Translations under genes and position numbers: made by a program | The notes under the pieces: generated by a model | The model's input: only the letters and a program-made list of their open reading frames with translations | Database searches by the model: none | Told to the model about the DNA's origin: nothing | NCBI RefSeq assembly: GCF_009763255.1 | Contig: NZ_WSJB01000012.1 | Location: forward strand, 1-64,000 | Source of the DNA: Bordetella sp. 02P26C-1 | GTDB taxonomy: Bacteria; Pseudomonadota; Gammaproteobacteria; Burkholderiales; Burkholderiaceae_B | DNA length: 64,000 bases | Reading direction: 5' to 3' | In this document: positions 23,571 through 33,593 of the stretch, in pieces | Layout of the letters: the number at the start of each line of letters is the position of its first letter | Numbering within the stretch: position 1 is the first letter of the stretch

Positions 23571-24500
23571 ATGCGTTTTGCTCCATCATTCCCCGCTCGC
23601 CGCCTGACCACGTTTGCCGCCGCTCTGGTGGCCGGCCTGGCATTCAGCGCCACGACGCTTGCCGCAGAGCGAACCGTGCAAACCGCTTTTGGCGAGGTGA
23701 AAATCGACGGCACCCCCTCCCGCGTGGTGACGCTCGGGGAAAACGCGTTGGACGCGACTGCCTCGCTGGGTTTGAAGCCGGTCGGCGCCCTGGCTAGCCG
23801 TGGTGGTACCGATATCCCCGCCTACCTCAAGGACAAAACCGGCACGATCGCCCTGGTAGGCACCGTGCGTGAGCCCAACCTGGAGGCCATTCTCGCCCAG
23901 CAACCCGACGTGATTCTGGCCGCCACGGGCCTGACCAAGGAAATGTACGAAAAGCTGAGCCTGATCGCTCCGACCGTCGTACCCGTCGGCGACTCCTTCG
24001 CGCCGTGGCAGGACACGCTGCGCAGCTACGCCCAGGCCCTGAACAAGACCGAGGAAGCCGACAAGCGTATCGCCGAGGTTGACGCCCGCATCACCGAGCT
24101 GGCCAAGCGCATGCCCGCCGACACGACGGTCTCGGTCGTACGCTGGAATCCGCAGGGCCCGCAAATCATGTCGAGCCATCTCTTTGTGGGGGCATTGCTG
24201 AAATCGCTGGGCTTGAAACCCAACGCGCTGGCCGAAACCATCAAAGACCGTCCGCACAGCGACATCCTCAGTCTGGAAAACCTGAACAAGGCCGACGGCG
24301 ACTGGATGTTCCTCGCCACTCTGAATCCCGAGGGCAAAAAGGCCCTGGAAGACGCCAGCAAGCAGCCTGCATTCAAACGCCTGAAAGCTGCTCAAGCCGA
24401 TCAAGTCGTCAGCGTCGATGGCCAAATCTGGAGCAGCAGCTCCGGTTATCTGGCCGCTCAACGCATCCTGGACGATGTGGAGAAGACGCTCGCGAAGTAA
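23571..24500 (+). CDS. Iron-siderophore ABC transporter periplasmic binding protein
   Basis: The 309-residue protein belongs to the FepB/FhuD/BtuF-type class III binding proteins. A signal peptide (ARRLTTFAAALVAGLAFSATTLAAE) is cut near residue 32. The mature protein has the two lobes joined by a long helix expected for the family. Motifs include PSRVVTLGENALDATASLGLKP near the N-terminus and QQPDVILAATG. AGAAGGAAG precedes the ATG at 23571. It is the first gene of a four-gene importer (binding protein, two permeases, ATPase) and should deliver a ferric siderophore from a TonB receptor to the inner membrane. A matching receptor could be the one at 56113, but that is only inference. Confidence 0.88.
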   Translation: MRFAPSFPARRLTTFAAALVAGLAFSATTLAAERTVQTAFGEVKIDGTPSRVVTLGENALDATASLGLKPVGALASRGGTDIPAYLKDKTGTIALVGTVREPNLEAILAQQPDVILAATGLTKEMYEKLSLIAPTVVPVGDSFAPWQDTLRSYAQALNKTEEADKRIAEVDARITELAKRMPADTTVSVVRWNPQGPQIMSSHLFVGALLKSLGLKPNALAETIKDRPHSDILSLENLNKADGDWMFLATLNPEGKKALEDASKQPAFKRLKAAQADQVVSVDGQIWSSSSGYLAAQRILDDVEKTLAK

Positions 24501-24510
24501 TGGCGGTGTG

Positions 24511-25515
24511 ATGTCCTCCCCCCGATTTTTCTTGCCCTCCAAGGCACTGGGCCTGTCGGCCCTTTGCCTGATTGTGTTGTGCGTGCTCAGCTTGCTGGTG
24601 GGTGCGGGCGATGTCGGCCCTTGGGCAAGCCTGCAGGCGCTCGTGGGCGGCGGGGACGAAGACGCGCGCTTTACCGTATTCGAATTGCGCGGCACGCGTA
24701 CTGAACTCGCGCTCTTGGTGGGCGCGGCATTAGGCGTAGCGGGCCTCCTGATGCAGTCGGTGACCCGCAACCCCCTGGCCGAGCCGGGCCTGCTGGGGGT
24801 GAGCGCCGGTTCTTCTTTCGCCGTGGTGCTTGCCATTCTGCTGGGCGCTTCGGCCGCGACCACCTACCTGTCGGCCGCCTTTGTCGGGGCCATGGCGGGC
24901 TGCGGCATGGTGATGCTCGTAATGCGCATGCGCGGCGTGGGCGACGATCCCATCCGCCTGGTCCTGGCGGGCGCAGCCTTCACGGGTCTGTTGCAAGCAG
25001 GCAGCAGCATGATTCTGCTGGCGGATCAGCGCACGGCCGATGAGATTCGTTTCTGGGTCGTGGGCGGTGTCGCGGGTCGGCCACTGGAAACGTTTTCCTG
25101 GACCTTGCCGGGGTTGATCCTGGGTCTGTTGATCGCGCTGCCGTTGATACGTCCTTTGGCGGCGCTGGCGCTGGGCGAGCACGTTGCCCGGGGCTTGGGC
25201 CACCACCCTCATCTGGTCCGGTTGGCGACGCTGCTGTCGGTCGCGTTGCTGGTGGGGACGGCGAATGCGGCCGCCGGGCCGATCGCGTTTCTGGGTCTGA
25301 TCGTGCCTTATATTGCGCGCCGCCTGGTTGGCACGGATATCCGCCGGTTGTTGGGCCTGTGTCTCGTACTTGGTCCCTGCGTGTTGCTGTTAGCGGATAT
25401 CGTTTCGCGTCTGATCGTTCGCCCCTATGAACTGCCCGTGGGTGTGCTGACGGCCTTTATTGGCGCGCCGATCTTGATCGCGGTGGTGCGCACGCATCGC
25501 TTACCTACGCTTTGA
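24511..25515 (+). CDS. FecCD-family siderophore ABC transporter permease (first)
   Basis: The 334-residue protein has about nine to ten membrane helices and FecCD family signatures. These include RGTRTELALLVGAALGVAGLLMQ, NPLAEPGLLGVSAG, and GPIAFLGLIVPYIARRLVG, the coupling region that docks on the ATPase. The ATG at 24511 comes 10 bp after the binding-protein stop; a GTG just before it would add one residue. Its stop overlaps the start of the second permease (TGATG), a sign of coupled translation and a heterodimeric channel. Confidence 0.9.
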   Translation: MSSPRFFLPSKALGLSALCLIVLCVLSLLVGAGDVGPWASLQALVGGGDEDARFTVFELRGTRTELALLVGAALGVAGLLMQSVTRNPLAEPGLLGVSAGSSFAVVLAILLGASAATTYLSAAFVGAMAGCGMVMLVMRMRGVGDDPIRLVLAGAAFTGLLQAGSSMILLADQRTADEIRFWVVGGVAGRPLETFSWTLPGLILGLLIALPLIRPLAALALGEHVARGLGHHPHLVRLATLLSVALLVGTANAAAGPIAFLGLIVPYIARRLVGTDIRRLLGLCLVLGPCVLLLADIVSRLIVRPYELPVGVLTAFIGAPILIAVVRTHRLPTL

Positions 25516-26582
25516 TGCCGATGTCCAACGCTGCCTCTGTCTCTCGCCCATCCGGCTATTTGCTGCTGCGTGCCGGGGGGATGTCACTGCTGCTGCACCG
25601 GCGCACGACGTGGGTCTTTATATCGCTGTGCGCCCTGCTCGCCCTGGTGTGCGTGTTTTGCCTGAGCGTGGGCGGCCCGCGGCCCTTGTCATTTGCCGAC
25701 ACCGTGGCGACGCTCTTCGGTAGCGGCACACCCATGCAGCGCCTGCTCATTATGGAACTGCGCGTGCCGCGTATTCTGGCCGGACTCTATAGCGGCGCGG
25801 CGCTGGGCGCGGCAGGCTGCTTGATGCAGACGCTGGCGCGTAACCGCTTGGCCACGCCTGGCATTATCGGGATCGATAGTGGCGCCACGGCATTCGCCGT
25901 CGCCTCCATCGTCGGTCTGGCCACCAGCCTGGCGCCCTCGAGTTTGGCCCTGCCTGGGGCAGCGACGGCTGCGGCGTTGACCTTTTTACTCGCGGCCGGC
26001 GCGGGCGCGCGCGGCTATCGCTTTATCGTGGTCGGGATCGCCGTGGGCGCGATCTTTGGCGCGCTGACGAATTTGATGTTGGCGCGAGCCGCCATCGACG
26101 CGGCGAACGCGGCGTATCCATGGACCGTGGGAAGTCTGAATGCCCGGCCCAAGGCCTCTGTCATGTTGCTGGGCTATAGCCTGCCCGTGCTGCTGATCCT
26201 GAGCCTTTTTCTGACCCGAGGTCTGGCTGCGATGCGCTTCAACGACAGCGTCGCAATCGGTCTGGGGGTGCGGCTGCAAGCCATGCGCATCGGCACGCTC
26301 ATTGTCACCGTGTGTCTGACGGGACTCGCCGTGTCCGTGTGCGGACCGGTCGGTCTGATTGCGCTGATCGCGCCCGAGGCCGCGCGGTATTTGGGCGGTC
26401 AACACGGTGTGCCGGTGCTGAACGCCGCGCTCACGGGCGCGATCCTGACCGTGTTCGCCGACTGGGTCGGCCGCAGCATCCTCGCGCCTATTGAAATTCC
26501 GGTGGGCATTATTCTCGCCATCATCGGTGGCCCCTATCTGCTGTGGATAATCTTGCGCCAATCCGCGCGTAAAAGCCTTTAA
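25515..26582 (+). CDS. FecCD-family siderophore ABC transporter permease (second)
   Basis: The 355-residue partner permease has an N-terminal tail of about 30 residues before its first membrane segment. It carries the same family signatures as its neighbour: RVPRILAGLYSGAALGAAG, NRLATPGIIGIDSG and GPVGLIALIAPEAARYLGG. The ATG at 25515 shares one base with the preceding stop; another ATG in the tail (before SLLLHRR) could be used. The ATPase gene follows after 3 bp. Together they form the inner-membrane channel of the siderophore importer. Confidence 0.9.
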   Translation: MPMSNAASVSRPSGYLLLRAGGMSLLLHRRTTWVFISLCALLALVCVFCLSVGGPRPLSFADTVATLFGSGTPMQRLLIMELRVPRILAGLYSGAALGAAGCLMQTLARNRLATPGIIGIDSGATAFAVASIVGLATSLAPSSLALPGAATAAALTFLLAAGAGARGYRFIVVGIAVGAIFGALTNLMLARAAIDAANAAYPWTVGSLNARPKASVMLLGYSLPVLLILSLFLTRGLAAMRFNDSVAIGLGVRLQAMRIGTLIVTVCLTGLAVSVCGPVGLIALIAPEAARYLGGQHGVPVLNAALTGAILTVFADWVGRSILAPIEIPVGIILAIIGGPYLLWIILRQSARKSL

Positions 26583-26585
26583 GTC

Positions 26586-27416
26586 ATGACCGCCAAGATC
26601 CCTTCCCTGCTGACCGAGTCCGCCCATACCGCCGCTACCCTGGGTACCCAGAACCTGCGCATGGGCTATGGCCAGCGGATCATCATCGAATCGCTGGATC
26701 TAAGCATCCCGCAAGGTCAGGTGACGGCGATCGTGGGGCCTAACGGCTGCGGTAAATCCACACTGCTGGCCGGTCTGTCGCGTCTGCAAAAACCCTTGGG
26801 GGGCGCCGTGCTGCTCAATGGTCAGGCCATCAACTCGTTGCCCAGCCGCGAGGTGGCGCGGCTGTTGGCGTTATTGCCGCAGGACGCGACCGCCCCCGAT
26901 GGGTTGACGGTATCCGAGCTGATCCGTTTCGGTCGCCAGCCGCACCAAGGACTCTTGCGCCAGTGGAGCGAGCACGATCAGGCCGTCGTCCAGGCCGCGC
27001 TTGAGGTCGCGGATCTGGTCGATCTGGCGGATCGCCCGTTGGAATCCATGTCGGGCGGTCAGCGCCAACGCGCTTGGATCGCCATGGCGATTGCGCAAGA
27101 CACGCCGCTGCTGCTGCTCGACGAGCCCACCTCGGCGCTGGATCTGGGGCATCAGATCGAGGTGTTCGAATTGATACGGCAGTTGGCGCAAGCTGGGAAA
27201 ACCGTGGTGATGGTGGTTCATGATCTGTCTAGCGCATGCCGTTACGCTGACCATCTGATCGCCATGAAACAAGGAAAGATCGTGGACCAGGGCCCGCCGG
27301 CGGCCATTGTCACCTCGGACCTCGTCGAAACGCTGTATGGCGTGCGCTGCACGTTGATGCAGGATCCTCACTCCGGCACCCCTGTCATTGCCGGCGTGAG
27401 CCTGGTTAAACGCTAA
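26586..27416 (+). CDS. Iron-siderophore ABC transporter ATP-binding protein
   Basis: The 276-residue ATPase is of the FepC/FecE type. It has Walker A GPNGCGKSTLL (about residues 56-66), Q-loop LLPQDATAPDGLTVSEL, signature SGGQRQRAWIAMA, Walker B LLLLDEPTSALDLGHQ and H-loop MVVHDLSSACRY. It couples ATP hydrolysis to siderophore passage through the two FecCD permeases encoded just upstream. It is the last gene of the operon; a 165-bp gap separates it from the broken exporter gene. Confidence 0.92.
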   Translation: MTAKIPSLLTESAHTAATLGTQNLRMGYGQRIIIESLDLSIPQGQVTAIVGPNGCGKSTLLAGLSRLQKPLGGAVLLNGQAINSLPSREVARLLALLPQDATAPDGLTVSELIRFGRQPHQGLLRQWSEHDQAVVQAALEVADLVDLADRPLESMSGGQRQRAWIAMAIAQDTPLLLLDEPTSALDLGHQIEVFELIRQLAQAGKTVVMVVHDLSSACRYADHLIAMKQGKIVDQGPPAAIVTSDLVETLYGVRCTLMQDPHSGTPVIAGVSLVKR

Positions 27417-27581
27417 CACAGACTGAGCCTCCTCCACCGCCGACCACCACTGGACGGACCGCCGCTTATGGCGGGGTACGCGCACGCGCGGGCTACATTC
27501 TCAGACCCATTGAAGTTCCGCCAGACGCATCGCGCTGATAGCATGAAACGCTGAATTAGCGCCCACGCCGGGCTACGCCAC

Positions 27582-29390
27582 ATGGATCACCTTAACGTCA
27601 CCCCTCGGGCACGCACCTTTAAAGGCGCGCTCGGTTTCACCTACCGACATTGGCGCGAGCAGCCCGCGCGCTTGTTCTTCATCATTGCTTTGATTTTGCT
27701 CGCCGCGCTGGCCGATGTGCTGACGCCCTGGTTTGCCGGGCGCCTGGTTGACGCGGTCGCCATGGGAATCACCGATCCGGACGCCGCCTGGACCCAGGCG
27801 ATGAACGCCTTTTGGGTTCTCACCGCCTTGGCGCTCGGTGGCGCGATGGTGCTGGAATTAAGTTATCTGCATGTCGTCACGCTGACGCTCAAGATGATGA
27901 CGGCGATTGCCTCGCGGGCCTTTCATCGGGTACAGCGCCTGTCAACCGATTGGCATGCGAATAGCTTTGCGGGGTCCACGGTGCGCAAGATCACGCGCGG
28001 CATGTGGGCGATGGACTTGCTCAACGACACGGTGCTGACTTCGTTATTGCCCTCGTTCACGATATTGGTGGGGGCGACGGTTGCGCTCAGCTGGCAATGG
28101 CCGATCATGGGTCTTGTCGTCGGTTTGGGATCGGTGGTGTACATCGCTGTGACGATCGCGATTTCACTGGGCTATGTGGCGCCGGCGGCGCGCTTGAGCA
28201 ATCGGTGGGATACGCGCTTGGGCGGTGTGCTGGCCGACACCGTGACTTGTAATGCCGTCGTCAAGGCCTTCGGCGCCGAGGCGCGCGAAGAGGCGCGATT
28301 CGCCCATACCCTGACAAAATGGCGCGACCGCACGCGCCGCGGCTGGATACGCGCCTCGGTCAATGGCGGTGTACAAGGCATCATCCTGGCAGCCATGCAG
28401 ATCGCGATCATCGGCTCGGCACTGCAGCTATGGGCGGCCGGGCGGGCCAGCGTGGGCGATATGACGTTCGCGCTGACGATGTTTTTTATTTTGCAGGGCT
28501 ATTTGCGCGATATCGGCATGCACGTGCGCCACGTTTAGCGCTCGGTCAACGACATGGAGGAGCTGGTCGTGCTGGACGCGCAGCCTCTGGGTGTGGAAGA
28601 CCGGCCCGGCGCGCTGCCGCTGCGCGTGCACGCGGGCGAGATCCGTTTCGAACATGTCACGTTTCAGTATGGCGGTCACGGAACGCCGCTTTATCGCGAT
28701 TTTTCGGTCTGTATTCGCGCGGGCGAACGCGTCGGGCTGGTCGGGCATTCTGGCTCGGGCAAAACCACCTTGATCAAGTTGATTCAGCGGCTCTACGACA
28801 TCCAAGCCGGCCGCATCACCATCGATGGCCAGGACATCGCGCAGATACAGCAAGCATCGCTACGCGCCCAGATCGCCATCGTGCAGCAGGATCCTATGTT
28901 GTTTCACCGGACCCTGGCAGAGAACATCGCCTATGCCCGTCCCAACGCCACGCAGGCCGAAATCGAATTCGCCGCGCGCCAAGCCAGCGCGCATGCGTTC
29001 ATCGCCGCCTTACCCAAGGGCTACGACACCGTGGTGGGAGAACGCGGGGTAAAACTTTCCGGCGGAGAACGCCAACGCGTCGCCATCGCCCGCGCCTTTC
29101 TGGCCGACGCGCCGATCCTGATTCTGGACGAGGCCACATCCAGTCTCGACAGCGAAAGCGAAGCGCTGATCCAGGAAGCCATGGAACGTTTGATGGCCGG
29201 GCGTACCACGCTCGTCGTGGCGCACCGGCTGTCTACGGTACGCGCAATGGACCGGTTGCTGGTCATGGATCGCGGTCGTATCGTCGAGCAAGGCAGTCAT
29301 GATCAACTGGCGCAGCGTCCTCAGGGTGTGTATCGGCGCTTATTGGAACGTCAGTCGGGAGGACTCGATATCGCGCTGGTCCACGACTAG
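27582..29390 (+). pseudogene. ABC exporter (MsbA-type half transporter) interrupted by an amber stop
   Basis: Two open segments in the same frame, 27582-28538 and 28554-29390, read as one 602-residue ABC exporter when the TAG at 28536-28538 is passed. The first segment is the six-helix membrane domain. The second carries the ATPase with Walker A GHSGSGKTT, signature LSGGERQRVAIARA, Walker B ILILDEATSSLDSESE and an H-loop HRLST. The sequence around the stop, RHV-stop-RSVNDMEEL, fits a CAG-to-TAG change. Either the gene is inactive, the stop is read through, or the base is a sequencing error. Next to the siderophore importer, the intact protein would probably be a siderophore or lipid-type exporter. 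Confidence 0.85.
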
Positions 29391-29498
29391 TTGGATATTT
29401 GCCTGAACCGGTGTGCGCGGCCCGGGCATTACAATTGCGGTTCACCGGCGACGGGCAGACTTGCCCGCTGGCCTCTCACTGTTTCTGATTGAATCCCC

Positions 29499-30698
29499 AT
29501 GACGCAATCTTCCTCCGGGCCTGTTTCTCCCGGTCTAGTGCTATTCGCGCTCGCAATTGGCGCTTTTGCGATCGGCACCACCGAATTCGCCACCATGAGC
29601 CTGCTGCCGTATTTTGCTCCCGAGTTGGGCATCGATGCGCCAACGGCTGGGCATGTCATCAGTGCGTACGCACTGGGCGTGGTTGTGGGCGCGCCGTTGA
29701 TTACCGTCGCGGCTGCCCGTATGCCACGCCGCGCGCTGCTGCTGTGGTTGATGGGTAGCTTCGCGCTGTTCAACGGGCTGTGTGCGTTTGCGCCCAGCTA
29801 CGGATGGATGATGGTGCTGCGCTTTTTGAGCGGCCTGCCGCATGGGGCGTATTTCGGTATCGCGGCGCTGGTCGCGGTATCGCTGGTACCGGAAAACCGC
29901 CGCACCCAGGCCGTGGGACGCATGTTTCTGGGTCTGACCGTGGCGACGATTATTGGCGTACCCATGGCGAACTGGCTGGGCCATGCGGTCGGTTGGCGCT
30001 GGGGGTTCGCCCTGGTCGCGGCCACCAGCATTCTCACCGTGATTCTGATCGCGCTGTATGCGCCTTCGACGCCCGCCGATCCCAAGGCCAGTCCACTGCG
30101 CGAGCTAAGCGCGCTGCGCCATGCTCAAGTCTGGATGACGCTAGCTATCGGGGCCATCGGATTCGGGGGGCTGTTCGCGGTTTACACCTACTTGGCGGAC
30201 ATTCTGCTGGAGGTCACCCATGTCTCGCCCGAGGTGGTGCCGTTGGTGCTCGGTGTGTTTGGTGTGGGCATGACCGCGGGTAATCTGGTCATTCCGAAGT
30301 TCGCGGATCGCGCGTTGATGCCGACAGCCGGCGGGCTGTTGCTGTTTAGCGTCGCGTCGCTTTTGCTGTTTTCTTTCAGTATCGAGAGCGTCTGGACCAT
30401 CACCCCGGTGGTATTTCTGGTCGGCGTAGGCGGCGCATTGGGTACCGTATTACAGACCCGGCTGATGGATGTGGCCCACCATGCTCAGGGGCTGGCCGCG
30501 GCGTTGAATCATTCCGCTTTCAATACCGCGAATGCTCTGGGTCCATTCCTGGGCGGGCTGGCGCTTTCGCACGGCTATGGCTGGCACGCCCCGGGCTGGG
30601 TGGGCGCGTTGCTTGCCCTGGGCGGCTTTGTACTATGGATGATATCGATGGCAATGGACCGTCGCAGCCATCTTAGCCGGCAAGAAGCTTCCGCTTGA
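29499..30698 (+). CDS. MFS transporter of the AraJ/PbuE drug-efflux type
   Basis: The 399-residue protein has 12 predicted helices and typical DHA1-type motifs: [21 protein letters not shown] at the first helix, [19 protein letters not shown] in the loop-2/3 region and [19 protein letters not shown] in helix 5. AraJ-like proteins export sugars, purines or drugs; the substrate is not known. It lies 108 bp after the broken ABC exporter and just upstream of the sugar-acid region. A perfect 7-5-7 inverted repeat lies right after its stop codon. Confidence 0.83.
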   Translation: MTQSSSGPVSPGLVLFALAIGAFAIGTTEFATMSLLPYFAPELGIDAPTAGHVISAYALGVVVGAPLITVAAARMPRRALLLWLMGSFALFNGLCAFAPSYGWMMVLRFLSGLPHGAYFGIAALVAVSLVPENRRTQAVGRMFLGLTVATIIGVPMANWLGHAVGWRWGFALVAATSILTVILIALYAPSTPADPKASPLRELSALRHAQVWMTLAIGAIGFGGLFAVYTYLADILLEVTHVSPEVVPLVLGVFGVGMTAGNLVIPKFADRALMPTAGGLLLFSVASLLLFSFSIESVWTITPVVFLVGVGGALGTVLQTRLMDVAHHAQGLAAALNHSAFNTANALGPFLGGLALSHGYGWHAPGWVGALLALGGFVLWMISMAMDRRSHLSRQEASA

Positions 30699-30701
30699 GA
30701 T

Positions 30702-30720
30702 CAATACAGAATTTGTATTG
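30702..30720. promoter_or_regulatory. Inverted repeat shared with the Bug-receptor promoter (candidate LysR operator)
   Basis: CAATACAGAATTTGTATTG is a perfect 7-5-7 dyad containing the T-N11-A pattern typical of LysR-type sites. It lies 117 bp before the semialdehyde dehydrogenase start. A 14-base stretch upstream of the Bug gene (33564-33577, read on the reverse strand) agrees with 13 of its first 14 bases. It could also serve as a terminator for the MFS gene, being followed by a T-rich stretch. Confidence 0.5.
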
Positions 30721-30837
30721 TTTGATGTTCTTTTTGGTTCAAATCGAAAAGACCCACTAGTCGGGGCGAGTTCTTTCCTATACTGCTTTTTTAATCAGAT
30801 TCCGCGAGGAATCCGTTCAAGCATCAGGAGACGACTC

Positions 30838-32427
30838 ATGCCCATTACCGGCGACATGCTCATCGGCGCCAGCGCGGTGCGCGGAACCCAGGGCGCGCAA
30901 CGCGCTTTCGATCCCGCCCGCAACGAATATATCGAGCCTGAATTCGGTCTCGGTGGCCAAGCCGAGGTCGATCGCGCTTGCGAACTCGCGGCGGCGGCGT
31001 TCGACCAATACCGTAACGCGCCCCTGACCCAGCGCGCCGCTTTGCTCGAAAGCATCGCGGACAACATCATGGCGCTGGGCGACGAGCTGATCGCGCGCGG
31101 CATGGCCGAAAGCGGATTGCCCGAAGCACGCCTGCAAGGCGAACGCGCGCGCACCGTCGGCCAGCTGCGCCTGTTTGCCCGGGTGATACGCGATGGCCTG
31201 TTCCTGAACGCCACCATCGATCCGGCGCAACCGGATCGCAAACCCATGCCGCGTTCCGACCTGCGTCTGGCGCGCATGCCGCTGGGACCCGTCGCCGTGT
31301 TTGGCGCGAGTAATTTCCCGCTGGCGTTCTCGGTCGCCGGCGGCGATACCGCCTCGGCCCTCGCCGCTGGCTGCCCCGTGATCGTGAAAGCGCATAGCGG
31401 CCACCCCGGTCTGTCCGAGCTGGTGGGTCGCGCGATTCAACAAGCGGTCAAGGACAACGGCCTGCCCGAAGGCGTGTTCTCGCTGCTGTTTGGCGCGGGC
31501 CGCACGCTGGGCGATGCGCTGGTGTCACACCCCGCGATCAAGGCCGTCGGCTTCACCGGTTCACGCCAAGGCGGCTTGGCGCTGGTACGCACCGCGAACT
31601 CGCGCCCGGAGCCCATCCCCGTCTACGCCGAGATGGCGAGCATCAACCCCGTGTTCCTGTTCCCGGGCGCGCTGGCGGCACGCGCCGAAAGCATCGCCCA
31701 AGGTTTCGCGACTTCGTTGACCGGCAGTGTCGGCCAGCTATGTACGAACCCGGGCCTGATCATCGCTATCGACGGCCCCGATCTTGAACGTTTCGAGAAT
31801 GCCGCTAAAGAGGCATTGCAAAGCGTGCCGGCCGGCACCATGTTGACGCCGGGCATCGCCGACGCCTATCAATCCGGTATCGCGCAGCTCAGCGGCGTGG
31901 AAGGCGTCGCGTGCGTCGCGCAGGGACTATCCGCTGACGGCCGGCCGAACTGCGCCCAGGCGGCGCTGTACAGCACGGATGCCGAAAGGTTCCTCGCCGA
32001 TTCCGCGCTGGAATCCGAGGTGTTTGGGCCCGCGTCTTTGCTGGTGCGTGTACGGGATGTCGAGCAAATGCGCGAGATCGCCGAGCACCTTGAAGGTCAA
32101 TTGACCAGCACTTTGCAGATCGAAGCCAGCGACATTGACGCGGCTCGCACGCTGTTGCCTACGCTAGAACGCAAGGCTGGCCGCATCCTGGCCAATGGCT
32201 TTCCGACCGGCGTGGAGGTCTGCCATGCCATGGTGCACGGCGGCCCCTTCCCGTCCACATCGAACGCCATGACGACCTCGGTGGGCGCCAGCGCCATCGA
32301 CCGATTCCTGCGTCCGGTGTGCTATCAAGACGTACCCGATGCGTTGTTGCCCGAAGCATTGCAACAGAGCAATCCGTTGAACCTGTGGCGCCTGGTAGAT
32401 GGCACGCCACAGGCGCCCAAGGCCTGA
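30838..32427 (+). CDS. Alpha-ketoglutaric semialdehyde dehydrogenase (aldehyde dehydrogenase, NADP-type)
   Basis: The 529-residue protein belongs to the aldehyde dehydrogenase subgroup that oxidises 2,5-dioxovalerate to 2-oxoglutarate in the non-phosphorylating sugar-acid pathways. It has the cofactor region [24 protein letters not shown], the general-base Glu in YAEMASINP and the catalytic Cys in [11 protein letters not shown]. The ATG at 30838 follows CAGGAG; a longer in-frame extension upstream has no ribosome site and would cross the operator. The length matches the KGSADH group (about 525). Neighbouring dehydratase and hydroxyacid dehydrogenase genes support a role in pentonate or hexarate breakdown. 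Confidence 0.88.
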   Translation: MPITGDMLIGASAVRGTQGAQRAFDPARNEYIEPEFGLGGQAEVDRACELAAAAFDQYRNAPLTQRAALLESIADNIMALGDELIARGMAESGLPEARLQGERARTVGQLRLFARVIRDGLFLNATIDPAQPDRKPMPRSDLRLARMPLGPVAVFGASNFPLAFSVAGGDTASALAAGCPVIVKAHSGHPGLSELVGRAIQQAVKDNGLPEGVFSLLFGAGRTLGDALVSHPAIKAVGFTGSRQGGLALVRTANSRPEPIPVYAEMASINPVFLFPGALAARAESIAQGFATSLTGSVGQLCTNPGLIIAIDGPDLERFENAAKEALQSVPAGTMLTPGIADAYQSGIAQLSGVEGVACVAQGLSADGRPNCAQAALYSTDAERFLADSALESEVFGPASLLVRVRDVEQMREIAEHLEGQLTSTLQIEASDIDAARTLLPTLERKAGRILANGFPTGVEVCHAMVHGGPFPSTSNAMTTSVGASAIDRFLRPVCYQDVPDALLPEALQQSNPLNLWRLVDGTPQAPKA

Positions 32428-32488
32428 CGCGATGGCGTTCGCGTGATTCACATCGCGCGAACGCCAGCCATTGGTTCGCGAGGGTAGT

Positions 32489-33400
32489 TCACTCAAACAA
32501 GGCCTCCGCATCCTCGGTTTGATCCTTGCGACCCGCTACCCGGTCCAAGAACGCCTCCACGGCCGGGTTATCCGATTGCTGACGCCAGGCCAGATAAATA
32601 TCCGCGTAGAAGTTCTTTTGCGAGATGGGGCGATATTCGACGCCCTCGAAATGCAGTTCGCGCGCCGAGTCTGGCACGATGCCATACCCCAGCCCTGCTC
32701 TCACCAATGCCACCAACGTATGCGTCTGACTGGCGCGTTGCACGTAGCGAGGCGAGATATTGGCCAAACCCATCGCCCCCACGATACGGTCGTGAAAATA
32801 GCGGCTGTCAGAAGGCGAATACAGAATCAAGGGCTGCTGGTGCAAAGCTCGCAGTGGCACCGACTCCATCGCCGTCAATGGCGAGCCGGCGGGTAGTGCC
32901 AGAATCAATGCTTCCCGATCAATGAGCCGCTTTTGCAGCCCCTGATGCATGGGCACATGCCGCGTTAGCACCACGTCGAGCTCGCCCGCTTGCAGCAACC
33001 TCGCCAGGTCAGCCGACACCATCTCGCGCAATTGAATATCCACCTCGGGCAACACCGCCTGCGCCCGCATCAGCAACGCGGGCATCAATCGGTAGGCCGC
33101 CACCGCGGTATAGCCCAAGGTCAGGTGCCCGGCTTCTCCATTGGCCGCACGCCGCGCGGCCAACGCGGCGCGCGCGGCATAGTCGAGCAAATGCCGCGCG
33201 TCCTGCAGCAGCCGGTGACCCGCCGCAGTCAGTTTGACGACCCGGCTATGACGCTCCAGCAATGTCACGCCCAGATCCTGTTCTAGCATTTGCACCTGAC
33301 GGCTCAGTGGCGGCTGGGTCATGCGCAATCGCGCTGCCGCGCGACCGAAATGCAGCTCTTCGGCCACGGCCACAAAACACTCCAGTTGACGCAATTCCAT
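32489..33400 (-). CDS. LysR-family transcriptional regulator
   Basis: The 303-residue protein starts MELRQLECFVAVAEELHFGRAA, the canonical LysR winged-helix start, with SRQVQMLEQDLGVTLLER in the recognition region. A periplasmic-binding-protein-like effector domain follows to the C-terminus. The ATG at 33400 is preferred on family grounds; an in-frame TTG at 33436 has no better ribosome site. The gene is convergent with the semialdehyde dehydrogenase and divergent from the Bug receptor, the classical position for the regulator of both. Direct repeats ATTGGTATC at 33422 and 33453 lie in its promoter region. Confidence 0.9.
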   Translation of the reverse strand: MELRQLECFVAVAEELHFGRAAARLRMTQPPLSRQVQMLEQDLGVTLLERHSRVVKLTAAGHRLLQDARHLLDYAARAALAARRAANGEAGHLTLGYTAVAAYRLMPALLMRAQAVLPEVDIQLREMVSADLARLLQAGELDVVLTRHVPMHQGLQKRLIDREALILALPAGSPLTAMESVPLRALHQQPLILYSPSDSRYFHDRIVGAMGLANISPRYVQRASQTHTLVALVRAGLGYGIVPDSARELHFEGVEYRPISQKNFYADIYLAWRQQSDNPAVEAFLDRVAGRKDQTEDAEALFE

Positions 33401-33421
33401 CCGCGTATCTATCCATTCAAT

Positions 33422-33461
33422 ATTGGTATCGGGCAATGTTATTTATAGCTTAATTGGTATC
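33422..33461. promoter_or_regulatory. Pair of ATTGGTATC direct repeats between lysR and the Bug gene
   Basis: ATTGGTATC occurs at 33422-33430 and again at 33453-33461, 31 bp apart (about three helical turns), in an AT-rich block just upstream of the LysR start. Same-face direct repeats at this position suggest binding of the LysR protein to its own promoter. Confidence 0.4.
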
Positions 33462-33563
33462 ACCGTGGGGTCCCGACCCTATACTTTCGCCGCAGCGTAT
33501 CGCAAGCGCTACCCATAATTCGGCCCTGGTGACACCAGTTCAAAAGGGCCCAAATGATTTATT

Positions 33564-33577
33564 CAAAATCTGTATTG
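33564..33577 (-). promoter_or_regulatory. CAATACAGATTTTG motif upstream of the Bug receptor gene
   Basis: The reverse strand reads CAATACAGATTTTG. This agrees with 13 of the first 14 bases of the dyad at 30702-30720 in front of the semialdehyde dehydrogenase gene. The motif ends 16 bp before the Bug start codon, so a bound protein would cover the ribosome site or start of transcription. It is a candidate common operator of the two divergent transcripts. Confidence 0.45.
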
Positions 33578-33593
33578 CGGAGACACCACGAGC

